Shown: positions 42,703 to 50,562 of the stretch, in pieces
How the letters are laid out: each line of letters opens with the position of its first letter
Position numbering within the stretch: position 1 is the stretch's first letter
From: Pseudomonadota bacterium
GTDB taxonomy: Bacteria > Pseudomonadota > Alphaproteobacteria > Puniceispirillales > Marisalimonadaceae
Assembly: GCA_027625145.1 (NCBI GenBank)
Contig: JAQBXK010000007.1
Span: 1-64,000, forward strand
Length of the DNA: 64,000 bases
Reading direction: 5' to 3'
The notes under the pieces: model-generated
Seen by the model: only the letters and a program-made list of their open reading frames with translations
Told to the model about the DNA's origin: nothing
Database searches by the model: none
Translations under genes and position numbers: made by a program

Positions 42703-43482
42703 ATGATGAAATTAATTGATAAAATTAAATTACATCACAACAACTTAACTCCTAAATTAAAACAAGCTAGTAATTCCATTCTATTGAACTTAAATGAAAT
42801 TCCTTTTCAAACAATAAGAGAAACAGCAAAAAAAGCAGATGTTTCTGCTCTTTCTGTTTCTAGACTTAATAAATTATGGGGGTATACAGGTTATTCAGAT
42901 TTTCAATTAGCTGTACGTCTAGAATGTTATCCAAATATAAAAAAAAACCCAAAATTAGATTTGGATATTATAGATGAAAACAATATAAAAAACTCAATTG
43001 AACTTGCAGCTAAAGTTTTAACCGAATCAAATGAGGTTTATATTTCTGGTTTTAGAAGCGCAAAATCTTTTGCCCTATATATGAATTATATGGGGAGAAT
43101 GGTATTTGACAATTTTTATTTAATGCCTGACTCAGGACTTTCAGCCGCACAAGATTTTGTTCATTTTGGTAAAAATAATTTATTAGTAGCTTTTTCAACA
43201 ACTCCATACTCAAGCGAAACTGTAAAATTAATTAAAACCGCTCAATCTATGAAAATAAAGACACTATCTTTTACAGATAATAATCTTTCTCCTCTAGCTC
43301 AACACTCTGATTTTGTGGTAGAAGTCCCTATTTTAAAAATGAATAGATTATATAATATGGCACCAATGATAAACGTAATTGAACAAGTTTTAGAAAAGAG
43401 TTTTGAAATTTTAGGTAAAAATGCAGATCAAAAAATAGAATATTTTTCCCAAAGAATAAAAGCTATTAATGGTTACTGGTAA
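42703..43482 (+). CDS. RpiR/MurR-family transcriptional regulator
   Basis: A 259-residue regulator: N-terminal helix-turn-helix of the RpiR type (residues 1-75, with TIRETAKKADVSALSVSRLNKLWGYTGYSDFQ) and C-terminal SIS sugar-isomerase-like ligand domain (about 95-235, with VYISGFRSAKSFALYM and LVAFSTTPYSSETVKLI). These usually sense phosphosugars, yet several regulate amino-acid or amine uptake operons. It is divergent from the TAXI-TRAP-aminotransferase operon and likely controls it through the palindromes in the 121-bp gap. A rho-independent terminator follows the stop. Confidence 0.87.
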   Translation: MMKLIDKIKLHHNNLTPKLKQASNSILLNLNEIPFQTIRETAKKADVSALSVSRLNKLWGYTGYSDFQLAVRLECYPNIKKNPKLDLDIIDENNIKNSIELAAKVLTESNEVYISGFRSAKSFALYMNYMGRMVFDNFYLMPDSGLSAAQDFVHFGKNNLLVAFSTTPYSSETVKLIKTAQSMKIKTLSFTDNNLSPLAQHSDFVVEVPILKMNRLYNMAPMINVIEQVLEKSFEILGKNADQKIEYFSQRIKAINGYW

Positions 43483-43513
43483 TGAATTAATAGTTGTTAA
43501 TTCAATTTTTTTT
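43483..43513 (+). terminator. Intrinsic terminator of the RpiR-family gene
   Basis: TGAATTAA (43483-43490) and TTAATTCA (43497-43504) form an 8-bp stem with a 6-nt loop, followed by eight T (43506-43513), immediately after the regulator stop codon. Confidence 0.75.
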
Positions 43514-43537
43514 ATATTTCAAAACGGAATATATTTT

Positions 43538-43843
43538 TTAGAAAGAAGTTTCACCAAAATCCTGTGTAACAGCTCCAACAAAATGAACAGTTTTAGGAGA
43601 TAAAGTTTTAACATATTTAGCTATGTTATCTTCAATAAGTTTCTCTATTTTTTTCATGGAATCAGCGTCGGGAAATTCCCATAAAACTACACTAACATTA
43701 GGAGTTTGAGGGTTTTTTATCGCTCTAAATCTAACTCCTTTAACCGATTGAAGTAAATTAGGCCATCTAGTTTCAAGAATTGATTCAAAAAGTTCGCAAT
43801 CTTCATTACTAGAGAAAGTTCTTACAAAATTTTTTATTAACAT
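43538..43843 (-). CDS. Hypothetical protein, dimeric alpha/beta-barrel-like (101 aa)
   Basis: A 101-residue cytoplasmic protein with no signal peptide or membrane segment. Alternating strand-helix pattern (FRAIKNPQTPNVSVVLWEFPDADSMKKIEKLIED) resembles small ferredoxin-like or ABM-type proteins, but I recognise no specific family. It stands alone between the RpiR gene (convergent) and nrtS (divergent), with its own start at the ATG ending 43843. Good codon use and length support a real gene. Confidence 0.6.
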   Translation of the reverse strand: MLIKNFVRTFSSNEDCELFESILETRWPNLLQSVKGVRFRAIKNPQTPNVSVVLWEFPDADSMKKIEKLIEDNIAKYVKTLSPKTVHFVGAVTQDFGETSF

Positions 43844-43981
43844 GGCTACCTCAAATTATAGAAAAAGAATTTAGGAATTACATCAGCTTTATTGTAGAAA
43901 ATATATGTTAAAATCATTATATCTTTAATTTATTAAAACTTTATTATATTTTTATAAATATTTATTAACAGGTTTTTTAAA

Positions 43982-44206
43982 ATGTTTGCAATAGCAACAA
44001 GGTCAGATGTTCTTTTACGTGCCTTTAAAATGGCGTTAATAGTTGGCGTAGTTTTAGCTTTAATAAATCATGGTGATCATATTATACTTGGAACAATGTC
44101 AGACACTAATTGGATGAAAGTAATGCTAACCTTTTGTGTTCCTTTTTGTGTTTCAACTATTTCATCTGTTCTAGCTATAAGAAGAGAGCAAAATTTTAAT
44201 AATTAA
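43982..44206 (+). CDS. nrtS: NrtS-like small nitrate/nitrite transport protein
   Basis: A 74-residue protein with two hydrophobic helices (residues 14-32 and 47-65). The pattern ALIVGVVLALINHGDHIL, then W-K-x4-F-CVPFCVSTISSVLAI matches the NrtS family, first recognised as small nitrate/nitrite transport proteins in cyanobacteria and marine bacteria. No nitrate or nitrite reductase is in the window, so its role here is open. The downstream DUF3108 gene probably overlaps its stop codon. Confidence 0.75.
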   Translation: MFAIATRSDVLLRAFKMALIVGVVLALINHGDHIILGTMSDTNWMKVMLTFCVPFCVSTISSVLAIRREQNFNN

Positions 44207-45011
44207 AAAGTTTCTTTTATACAACATCAAACACATTTATTTCACTTTGTGTTTATTGATATCTATTTTCTTTGTAAATCAGTCTTCAGCTAATAGCTTT
44301 ACAGAAGATTATTTATATGATGTTCAATTGGGAAATATAAGTGTAGGAAAATCTGTTGTTTCTGTATTAATTAAAGGTAATGAAATCAGGGTAAGTGCCA
44401 AAACAAAGTCAGAAGGGTTTCTCGACTTATTTTATAATTATGAAAGCGAATTAATAACTAACTCTTACAAAGAAGAAAACATATGGAAAGCTGATAATTT
44501 TTTAGTTAATGGAATTTTAAATAGTAATAAAAGATATACTAATGTTAACTGGCCTAAAAATAACAAAGAGTTATATTATAGAACAATTCCAATTTTAGAT
44601 TTAAAAAAAGTTTATAATGTTTCAAAATCAAGTCTTAAAAATGTAATAGATCCAATTACAGCTATTTTAAAAGTAATAGAAAATATTAAGAAAGAAAGCC
44701 CTTGTGATATAAAGCTTAGAATTTTTGATGGTAGAAGAAGATATGATTTATTAACTAAACATTTAGGTAAGACATTTTTAAAAAATGATAGACCAAAATC
44801 ATTTTCTGGTAATGCTATAATATGTGGAATAAAAATTATTCCTTTAGGTGGGCACCGAAGAAATTCAAAGTGGCAGCCAGAAGAAGACCAATTTAGTGAT
44901 TTTAAAATGTTTTTTGGAAGAACTACTTCTGGTGCATTATTCCCAGTTAGAGTATCTTTAGAAAGATGGTTTGGAATAGTAACCGTACGTTTATTAAAAA
45001 GTAATTTATAG
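44202..45011 (+). CDS. DUF3108-domain protein, exported
   Basis: A protein of about 269 residues with a DUF3108-type beta-rich body (YDVQLGNISVGKSVVSVLIKGNEIRVSAKTKSEGFLDLFYNYESE). The family is periplasmic or outer-membrane associated and uncharacterised. The first standard start codon is TTG at 44247, but it would cut a signal peptide in half: the frame upstream reads KKFLLYNIKHIYFTLCLLISIFFVNQSSANS, a complete Sec signal. No ATG, GTG or TTG lies upstream before the in-frame stop. An ATT at 44202, overlapping the nrtS TAA, gives a full signal peptide, so I propose it as the start. If the ATT is wrong, the start is 44247. aroE follows 2 bp after. Confidence 0.7.
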   Translation: MKKFLLYNIKHIYFTLCLLISIFFVNQSSANSFTEDYLYDVQLGNISVGKSVVSVLIKGNEIRVSAKTKSEGFLDLFYNYESELITNSYKEENIWKADNFLVNGILNSNKRYTNVNWPKNNKELYYRTIPILDLKKVYNVSKSSLKNVIDPITAILKVIENIKKESPCDIKLRIFDGRRRYDLLTKHLGKTFLKNDRPKSFSGNAIICGIKIIPLGGHRRNSKWQPEEDQFSDFKMFFGRTTSGALFPVRVSLERWFGIVTVRLLKSNL

Positions 45012-45013
45012 TT

Positions 45014-45865
45014 ATGAAACTTGGATTAATTGGAAAAAATATCAAAAGTTCTCAAGCACCTGATATTCATAGGCGGCTTGGTAAATTATTTGATATCCCC
45101 TTAACATATGAATTGTTTGATTTAAAAGATAAGAATGAAACTGACTTTGCTAAGTTGCTTTCAGAATTAAAATTTGATGGATTTTCTGGCGTTAATATAA
45201 CATTCCCATTTAAAGAAATTGCTATTAAATACGCTGATAAGGTTAATAAAAGTGCTTATTATATCAAAGCTTCAAATACTTTAATTTTTAGAAACAATGT
45301 TATTGCAGAAAATACAGATTACACAGGATTTTTAAGAAACTATTTTTTTCATTTTAAAGATACCAAACCTGGAAAGATTCTCTTAATAGGTGGGGGTGGG
45401 GTAGGAAGGGCAATCACTTTTGCTTTAGGTTCTTTAGGTGTCAGTCATATTTATTTATTAGAAAAAGATAATGAAAGAAGTAATAAACTAATTGATGAAC
45501 TAAGGTTATCCAATATTAATTGTTCTTCTATAGATTTTCGTGAACTTGAGGAAATAATTAACAAGACTGATGGGATAGTTAACTGTTCACCAATAGGTCA
45601 TTTTGATTTTCCAGGTTGTCCCCTTGGTTTATTTAAGCCTAAGAGTAATCATTGGATATTTGATGCTGTTTACACTCCAGCAAAAACAGAATTTTTAAAA
45701 AAAGGAGAAAAGGCTGGTTCAAAAATAATTTCTGGGATTGATTTATTTATTTTTCAAGCTTTAGATGCTTTTTTATTATTTTCAGACAAACAAAATATTA
45801 AAGAAACATTATTAAAAGAAATTAACTTTTTAAGAAGTCATTATTTTAAAAGTTTATACAAATGA
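45014..45865 (+). CDS. aroE: Shikimate dehydrogenase
   Basis: A 283-residue NADP-dependent shikimate dehydrogenase for aromatic amino-acid synthesis. Substrate side: SSQAPDIH near residues 12-19, catalytic Lys67 in NITFPFKE, and Asp102 in ENTDYTGF. Cofactor side: GGGGVGRAI near 126 and the NCSPIGHFDFP motif near 197. It begins 2 bp after the DUF3108 gene and ends 2 bp from the convergent CoA-transferase. The position away from other aro genes is unremarkable in this kind of genome. A paralogue acting on quinate is less likely given the intact dyad. Confidence 0.92.
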   Translation: MKLGLIGKNIKSSQAPDIHRRLGKLFDIPLTYELFDLKDKNETDFAKLLSELKFDGFSGVNITFPFKEIAIKYADKVNKSAYYIKASNTLIFRNNVIAENTDYTGFLRNYFFHFKDTKPGKILLIGGGGVGRAITFALGSLGVSHIYLLEKDNERSNKLIDELRLSNINCSSIDFRELEEIINKTDGIVNCSPIGHFDFPGCPLGLFKPKSNHWIFDAVYTPAKTEFLKKGEKAGSKIISGIDLFIFQALDAFLLFSDKQNIKETLLKEINFLRSHYFKSLYK

Positions 45866-45867
45866 TA

Positions 45868-47079
45868 TTATGGTTTGTTTTCAAATATTATTTCGTCTGA
45901 AAACATCTTTTCAATAACATCGTCGCCATAACCAAAATCTTTTAAAATTTCTCTTGTATGTTGACCTATTAAAGGTGGCTTATGTTTAACTCCAACGGAT
46001 TTAGAACGACTAAATTTGATCGGTGAAGATACGCCTTTATAGTCATCCTTAGTAATGATCATTTCTCTTTCTAGTGTTTGAGGATGATTTAAGGCCTCTT
46101 CTATATTTCTTACTGGGCCAGCAGGAATCCCTGCTGCAAGTAATTTTTCTGAAAACTCTACCCCATCAACATTACTTAACTCTTTTTCAAGATATGTAGT
46201 TAATTGTTCTCTATTTTTAACTCTATCACCATTTGTAAGAAATCTTTTATCATCTATCAAATGATCTAGATTTAATGCCTTACATAATCTAGCAAAACCA
46301 GCATCATTACCTATGCCCATAAAAATTTCATTAGTTGCTGTTTGGAATTTATCATAAGGAGCAATATTTGGGTGTGCATTTCCTGTTGCTTTACCAGGCT
46401 TATCTGACAAAAAGTAATTAGCGCTATGAGGATGCATCAATGAAAGAGCCGTATCATATAGTGACATATCTAGAAATTGACCTAATCCAGATTTATTTCT
46501 TTCATTAAGGGCCATTAATATTCCAATTGTACAGTAGAGGCCAGTTCCCATATCAACTATAGGCACTCCAATTCTAACATCACCAACATCTGGTTGACCA
46601 TTAATTGACATCATTCCTGTCATTGCTTGTACAATCGCATCATATCCAGGAGCTCCACCAAGTGGTCCTTCAGCACCAAATCCTGATATTCTACAATGAA
46701 TTAACTTAGGAAATTGTTTTTTTAGAACTTCTTCGTAACCTAATCCCCATTTCTCCATTGTACCAGTCTTAAAGTTTTCAATTAAGATGTCAGATGATTT
46801 AAGGAGCTCAATAATTAAATCTTTTCCTTCTTGCTTAGTTAGATCAATTGCTATTGATTTTTTATTTCTATTTACATTAATAAAATATGAAGCCATCTTG
46901 TTAACAAAAGGTGGTCCCCAACCTCTAACTTCATCCCCAATTTTCGATTCTACTTTTATTATTTCAGCTCCATGATCAGCTAAAATTTGAGTAGCATAAG
47001 GTCCACCAAGCACTCTAGTTAGATCTAAAACTTTAATTCCATTTAAGGCGTGTGTTATTATATTATTTTGATTGGACAT
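45868..47079 (-). CDS. Class III CoA-transferase (CaiB/BaiF family)
   Basis: A 403-residue CoA-transferase of the formyl-CoA transferase/CaiB type. Family marks: LDLTRVLGGPYATQILADHGAEIIKVE at the N-terminus, NRNKKSIAIDL, and the nucleophilic aspartate in VPIVDMGTGLYC near residue 175. It moves CoA between carboxylic acids. It is the last gene of the leucine-degradation operon, after the second acyl-CoA dehydrogenase, and could activate a further acid or recycle CoA. Substrate unknown. Confidence 0.87.
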   Translation of the reverse strand: MSNQNNIITHALNGIKVLDLTRVLGGPYATQILADHGAEIIKVESKIGDEVRGWGPPFVNKMASYFINVNRNKKSIAIDLTKQEGKDLIIELLKSSDILIENFKTGTMEKWGLGYEEVLKKQFPKLIHCRISGFGAEGPLGGAPGYDAIVQAMTGMMSINGQPDVGDVRIGVPIVDMGTGLYCTIGILMALNERNKSGLGQFLDMSLYDTALSLMHPHSANYFLSDKPGKATGNAHPNIAPYDKFQTATNEIFMGIGNDAGFARLCKALNLDHLIDDKRFLTNGDRVKNREQLTTYLEKELSNVDGVEFSEKLLAAGIPAGPVRNIEEALNHPQTLEREMIITKDDYKGVSSPIKFSRSKSVGVKHKPPLIGQHTREILKDFGYGDDVIEKMFSDEIIFENKP

Positions 47080-47105
47080 TTTCTCACTTTTTTTTAATTA
47101 AAATT

Positions 47106-48272
47106 TTAATACGATTTAGGTAATCCCAAAACGCGTTCTGATATATAATTTAGAACCATTTGAGCACTTACTGGAGCTAACTTAGGTATTAAAGATTCTC
47201 TTAATAACCTCTCTACATGATATTCTTTTGCATATCCCATACCTCCAAGAGTTATTAATGCTTGGGTAGCAGCTTTGAAACCAGCTTCAGCTGCAAAAAA
47301 TTTGGCAGCATTGGCCATTCCGCCACAATTTTCGCCAGTATCATATTGATATGCTGCTTTTGCAATCAATAATTCTGCTGCTTCTAGTTCGATCCAGTTT
47401 TCTGCAAGTGGATGTTGGATACTTTGATTCTTTCCAATTGGTCTGCCAAATACAACTCTTTCTCCTGCGTATTTTACAGCTCTTGCTAAAGCACTTTTTC
47501 CTATTCCTAACGCTTCAGCAGCAATTAGTATCCTCTCTGGATTAAGACTATCTAATAAATATCTAAATCCTTTTCCTTCTTCACCAATTCTATCGAAATC
47601 TTCAACTTCAAGATTATCAATAAATATTTGATTACTATCTACGGCCGCTCTTCCCATTTTTGAAATTTCTTGAACTTCAATTTTATTTCTATCGAATTTT
47701 GTATAAAATAAAGTTAATCCATCAGTATTTTTTATACATTCTTCAACCGGTGTTGTTCTTACTAACAAAAGTATCTTGTCAGCTATTTGAGCAGTTGATG
47801 TCCAAATTTTTTGACCGTTAATAATGTATCCATTATTTATTTTTTTAGCAGTTGTCTTTAGTTTTCCCGTATCTAAGCCTGAATCAGGTTCAGTTACACC
47901 AAAGCATGTTTTTTCTTTTCCAGTTATTAGGGGAGGGAGCCATTTAGCTTTTTGTTCATTGTTTCCATGAACTACAATAGGATGTGGTCCAAAAATATTA
48001 ATATGTATAGAAGAAGCTGCTGCCATTCCTCCACCAGTTTCAGAAATTTTCTGCATAAAAATTGATGCTTCTCTAATCCCAAGGGCAGAGCCGCCATATT
48101 CTTCTGGCATACAGATTCCTAACCATCCGCCATTGGAAACTTCTTCATAAAACTCATGAGGAAATTTACTTTCTCTATCACAATTAAGCCAGTAATCATC
48201 ATCAAAATTTTTCATGATATTTTGAACTGATTCAATGATTGATAATTGTGTTTCGTTATAACTAAAGGACAT
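47106..48272 (-). CDS. Acyl-CoA dehydrogenase (additional member of liu operon)
   Basis: A 388-residue FAD acyl-CoA dehydrogenase of normal length. FAD/substrate segment CFGVTEPDSGLDTGKLKTTA near residue 125, then INGQKIWTSTAQIAD; C-terminal QALITLGGMGYAKEYHVERLLRES. It differs from the LiuA protein in the same operon (where [13 protein letters not shown] closes the protein), so it acts on a different acyl-CoA. It follows the AhpD-like gene by 5 bp. Together with the CaiB-type transferase, it suggests the operon serves a second acid besides leucine. Confidence 0.87.
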   Translation of the reverse strand: MSFSYNETQLSIIESVQNIMKNFDDDYWLNCDRESKFPHEFYEEVSNGGWLGICMPEEYGGSALGIREASIFMQKISETGGGMAAASSIHINIFGPHPIVVHGNNEQKAKWLPPLITGKEKTCFGVTEPDSGLDTGKLKTTAKKINNGYIINGQKIWTSTAQIADKILLLVRTTPVEECIKNTDGLTLFYTKFDRNKIEVQEISKMGRAAVDSNQIFIDNLEVEDFDRIGEEGKGFRYLLDSLNPERILIAAEALGIGKSALARAVKYAGERVVFGRPIGKNQSIQHPLAENWIELEAAELLIAKAAYQYDTGENCGGMANAAKFFAAEAGFKAATQALITLGGMGYAKEYHVERLLRESLIPKLAPVSAQMVLNYISERVLGLPKSY

Positions 48273-48277
48273 CTAAA

Positions 48278-48874
48278 TCATCTTGCCATATTATGATAAT
48301 TTTCATTAGGCTCCATTTCTGTTGCTGAAGCTAACCTATTAGTCATATTAAACATACCAACTATAGCGCTTATATCCCAAATATCTCTATCTGTATAACC
48401 TGCTTCTCTAAGTTCATTTCTATCCTGTTCTTTTATTTCAGAAGGGTCGCGTGTTAATTTTTTAGAAAATTCAAGGAGTTTTTCTTGTTTTAAGGGTAGT
48501 TCTGCTGAACGAAAATTTGCCGCTATTCTTTCTCCTAGTTGAGGATCATTAGATATCTCTCTTACTGCGGCACCGTGAGCAACTATACAATAATAACAAT
48601 GATTTTCTGAAGACACAGTCACTGCAATCATTTCTCTCTCTAATTTTGTTAAGCCAGATTCTCCTAACATTAGAGAATTATATAATTTAGTAAAACCTTC
48701 AAATTGTTTAGGAAATTTAGAAAATGAAGCAAGAACATTTGGAATAAATCCAATTTTTTCATTTACTATATTTAGGTAATTTTGAGCCTGCTCTTCACCA
48801 TCTTTTTGACCATCATAATCTAAATTTAATTTTGTTAAATTTTGATCTTGACCTTGCTTCTTTATTTCTTCCAT
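48278..48874 (-). CDS. AhpD-like peroxidase-related protein
   Basis: A 198-residue protein of the carboxymuconolactone decarboxylase/AhpD fold, peroxidase-related subgroup. The redox motif EXXCXXCXXXH is seen as ENHCYYCIVAHGAA near residues 92-105. The family reduces peroxides or disulfides with lipoyl-type partners. It abuts the enoyl-CoA hydratase gene with no gap. Similar proteins accompany acyl-CoA dehydrogenases, possibly to remove H2O2 from flavin leakage (inference). Confidence 0.8.
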   Translation of the reverse strand: MEEIKKQGQDQNLTKLNLDYDGQKDGEEQAQNYLNIVNEKIGFIPNVLASFSKFPKQFEGFTKLYNSLMLGESGLTKLEREMIAVTVSSENHCYYCIVAHGAAVREISNDPQLGERIAANFRSAELPLKQEKLLEFSKKLTRDPSEIKEQDRNELREAGYTDRDIWDISAIVGMFNMTNRLASATEMEPNENYHNMAR

Positions 48875-49690
48875 TTATTTCTCCATAATCCAATTAGGGT
48901 TTCTTTTTTCAAAGAATGCATTAATACCTTCAATAGCTTCAGGGTTTTCCCATACGTCTGCAAGTGCTTCCACTGAAAAATTAATAATAGCTTCATCAAT
49001 CTTAGGTGACAAATCTCTCACTAGTTTTTTAGAAGCTGAAACTGCATCAGGTGCATTTGAATAAAAGGCATTAACTTCTTTTTTAATTTCCTTATCAATT
49101 TTAGTCCTATCTACAAATGACTTTATTAATCCAAAACTCTTAGCTTCTTCAGGATTAAAAACACGAGCGCTTGTGAATAAATCAATGGAATTATTGGCGC
49201 CAATTTTTGATATAACATAAGGACTAATAGTCGCAGGAATTAATCCAAGTCTTGTTTCAGTTAGAGCCATTTTAATATTTTCAGTAGATATAACAATATC
49301 GCAAACAGACATTATTCCTATGCCTCCACCAAAAGCATTACCTTCTACTTTGGCAACCAATGGTTTAGGAAAGTTATACATTTTGTTTAAAATGTTTGCT
49401 AATTTATATGCTTCTTTAATGCGTGTTTTTCTATCTGAATTTATTTGTTCCTTCATCCAATCTAAATCTCCTCCTGCACAAAAGGATTTGCCTTTAGCTG
49501 ATATTATTACAAACCTAATATTGTTATCTTTAATTAAACTATCAAAAGTTATATTTAATTCTTCTATCATCAATGGTGACAAAGCATTATGTCTGTCTGG
49601 TTGATTTAAAATTATTTCGGCAAAGCCACTAATATCTTTTTTAAAAATTATTGTTTTATATTCGCTTTTAACCCCAGTCATAAGTACCAT
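48875..49690 (-). CDS. liuC: Methylglutaconyl-CoA hydratase (enoyl-CoA hydratase family)
   Basis: A 271-residue crotonase-fold protein. CoA-binding oxyanion motifs: AKGKSFCAGGDLDWM near residue 63, KVEGNAFGGGIGIMSVCD near 110. It hydrates 3-methylglutaconyl-CoA to HMG-CoA in leucine breakdown, judged by the surrounding liu genes. The start overlaps the end of the HMG-CoA lyase gene by 23 bp; a second ATG three codons later would shorten this. It stands between liuE and the AhpD-like gene. Confidence 0.85.
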   Translation of the reverse strand: MVLMTGVKSEYKTIIFKKDISGFAEIILNQPDRHNALSPLMIEELNITFDSLIKDNNIRFVIISAKGKSFCAGGDLDWMKEQINSDRKTRIKEAYKLANILNKMYNFPKPLVAKVEGNAFGGGIGIMSVCDIVISTENIKMALTETRLGLIPATISPYVISKIGANNSIDLFTSARVFNPEEAKSFGLIKSFVDRTKIDKEIKKEVNAFYSNAPDAVSASKKLVRDLSPKIDEAIINFSVEALADVWENPEAIEGINAFFEKRNPNWIMEK

Positions 49691-50540
49691 CCATTTTGAG
49701 TTTCAAAGCTATTTCGGCACATTCATTTATTCTTTTAGTATTCAGTTTAGTTTCATAACCTAGTGATAACAAAAGTTCATTAACTTTTTCCGTGGCAACA
49801 TTCCCTTTGGATCCAGGTGAATATGGACACCCACCTAACCCTCCTACGGATGAGTCAAAGGTTCTAATGCCATGATCTAAACATACTCTAATATTATCTA
49901 AAGCATTTTTAAATGTATCATGGAAATGTCCTGCTAATTTATCAGGGGTAGTAAATGTTAAGCATTCATTTACTATTTTTATAGTTTGATCTGGATTTCC
50001 TTTACCTGTGGTATCACCTAATGAAACTTCATAACAACCCATTTCAATAAGTTGTTTAGCAATTTGTGCTACTTTTTTAGGATCAACCGTATCTTCATAA
50101 GGACAATGAGAAACACAACTTATATATCCACGCACGGGTATTTTCTTTTTTAAAGCCTCTACAACTAAGGGCTTAAATCTCAATAAACTAGTTTTAATAT
50201 CACAATTAATATTTTTTTGACTAAAAGTTTCTGAAGCCGCTGCAAAGATTGCTATTTCGTCTACTTTTGATTTGATAGCATTGTGAAGACCAATTTCATT
50301 GGGGGTTAATGCTGTATATTTAATATTTTTATTTCTTTTTATTTTAATAAACACTTCAGAGGCATCAGCAAGTTGAGGGACCCATCTAGAGCTTACAAAA
50401 CTTGATGTTTCAATTTTTTTAAACCCGCACAAAGATAGTTTATCAATAAATTTTACTTTATCATTGGTTGATATAAATTTTTTTTCATTTTGCAACCCAT
50501 CTCTAGGGCTCATTTCAAAAATAGTAACAAAATTATCCAT
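49668..50540 (-). CDS. liuE: Hydroxymethylglutaryl-CoA lyase
   Basis: A 290-residue TIM-barrel lyase that splits HMG-CoA into acetoacetate and acetyl-CoA, the last step of leucine degradation. Metal and substrate residues lie in FEMSPRDGLQNE near the start and in GHFHDTFKNAL near 200; the signature loop GLGGCPYSPGSKGNVATE carries the active-site cysteine near 236. It overlaps liuC by 23 bp and follows liuD by 22 bp. Confidence 0.93.
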   Translation of the reverse strand: MDNFVTIFEMSPRDGLQNEKKFISTNDKVKFIDKLSLCGFKKIETSSFVSSRWVPQLADASEVFIKIKRNKNIKYTALTPNEIGLHNAIKSKVDEIAIFAAASETFSQKNINCDIKTSLLRFKPLVVEALKKKIPVRGYISCVSHCPYEDTVDPKKVAQIAKQLIEMGCYEVSLGDTTGKGNPDQTIKIVNECLTFTTPDKLAGHFHDTFKNALDNIRVCLDHGIRTFDSSVGGLGGCPYSPGSKGNVATEKVNELLLSLGYETKLNTKRINECAEIALKLKMDGTYDWG

Positions 50541-50562
50541 AGAAAACCTTATATTATTTCAA

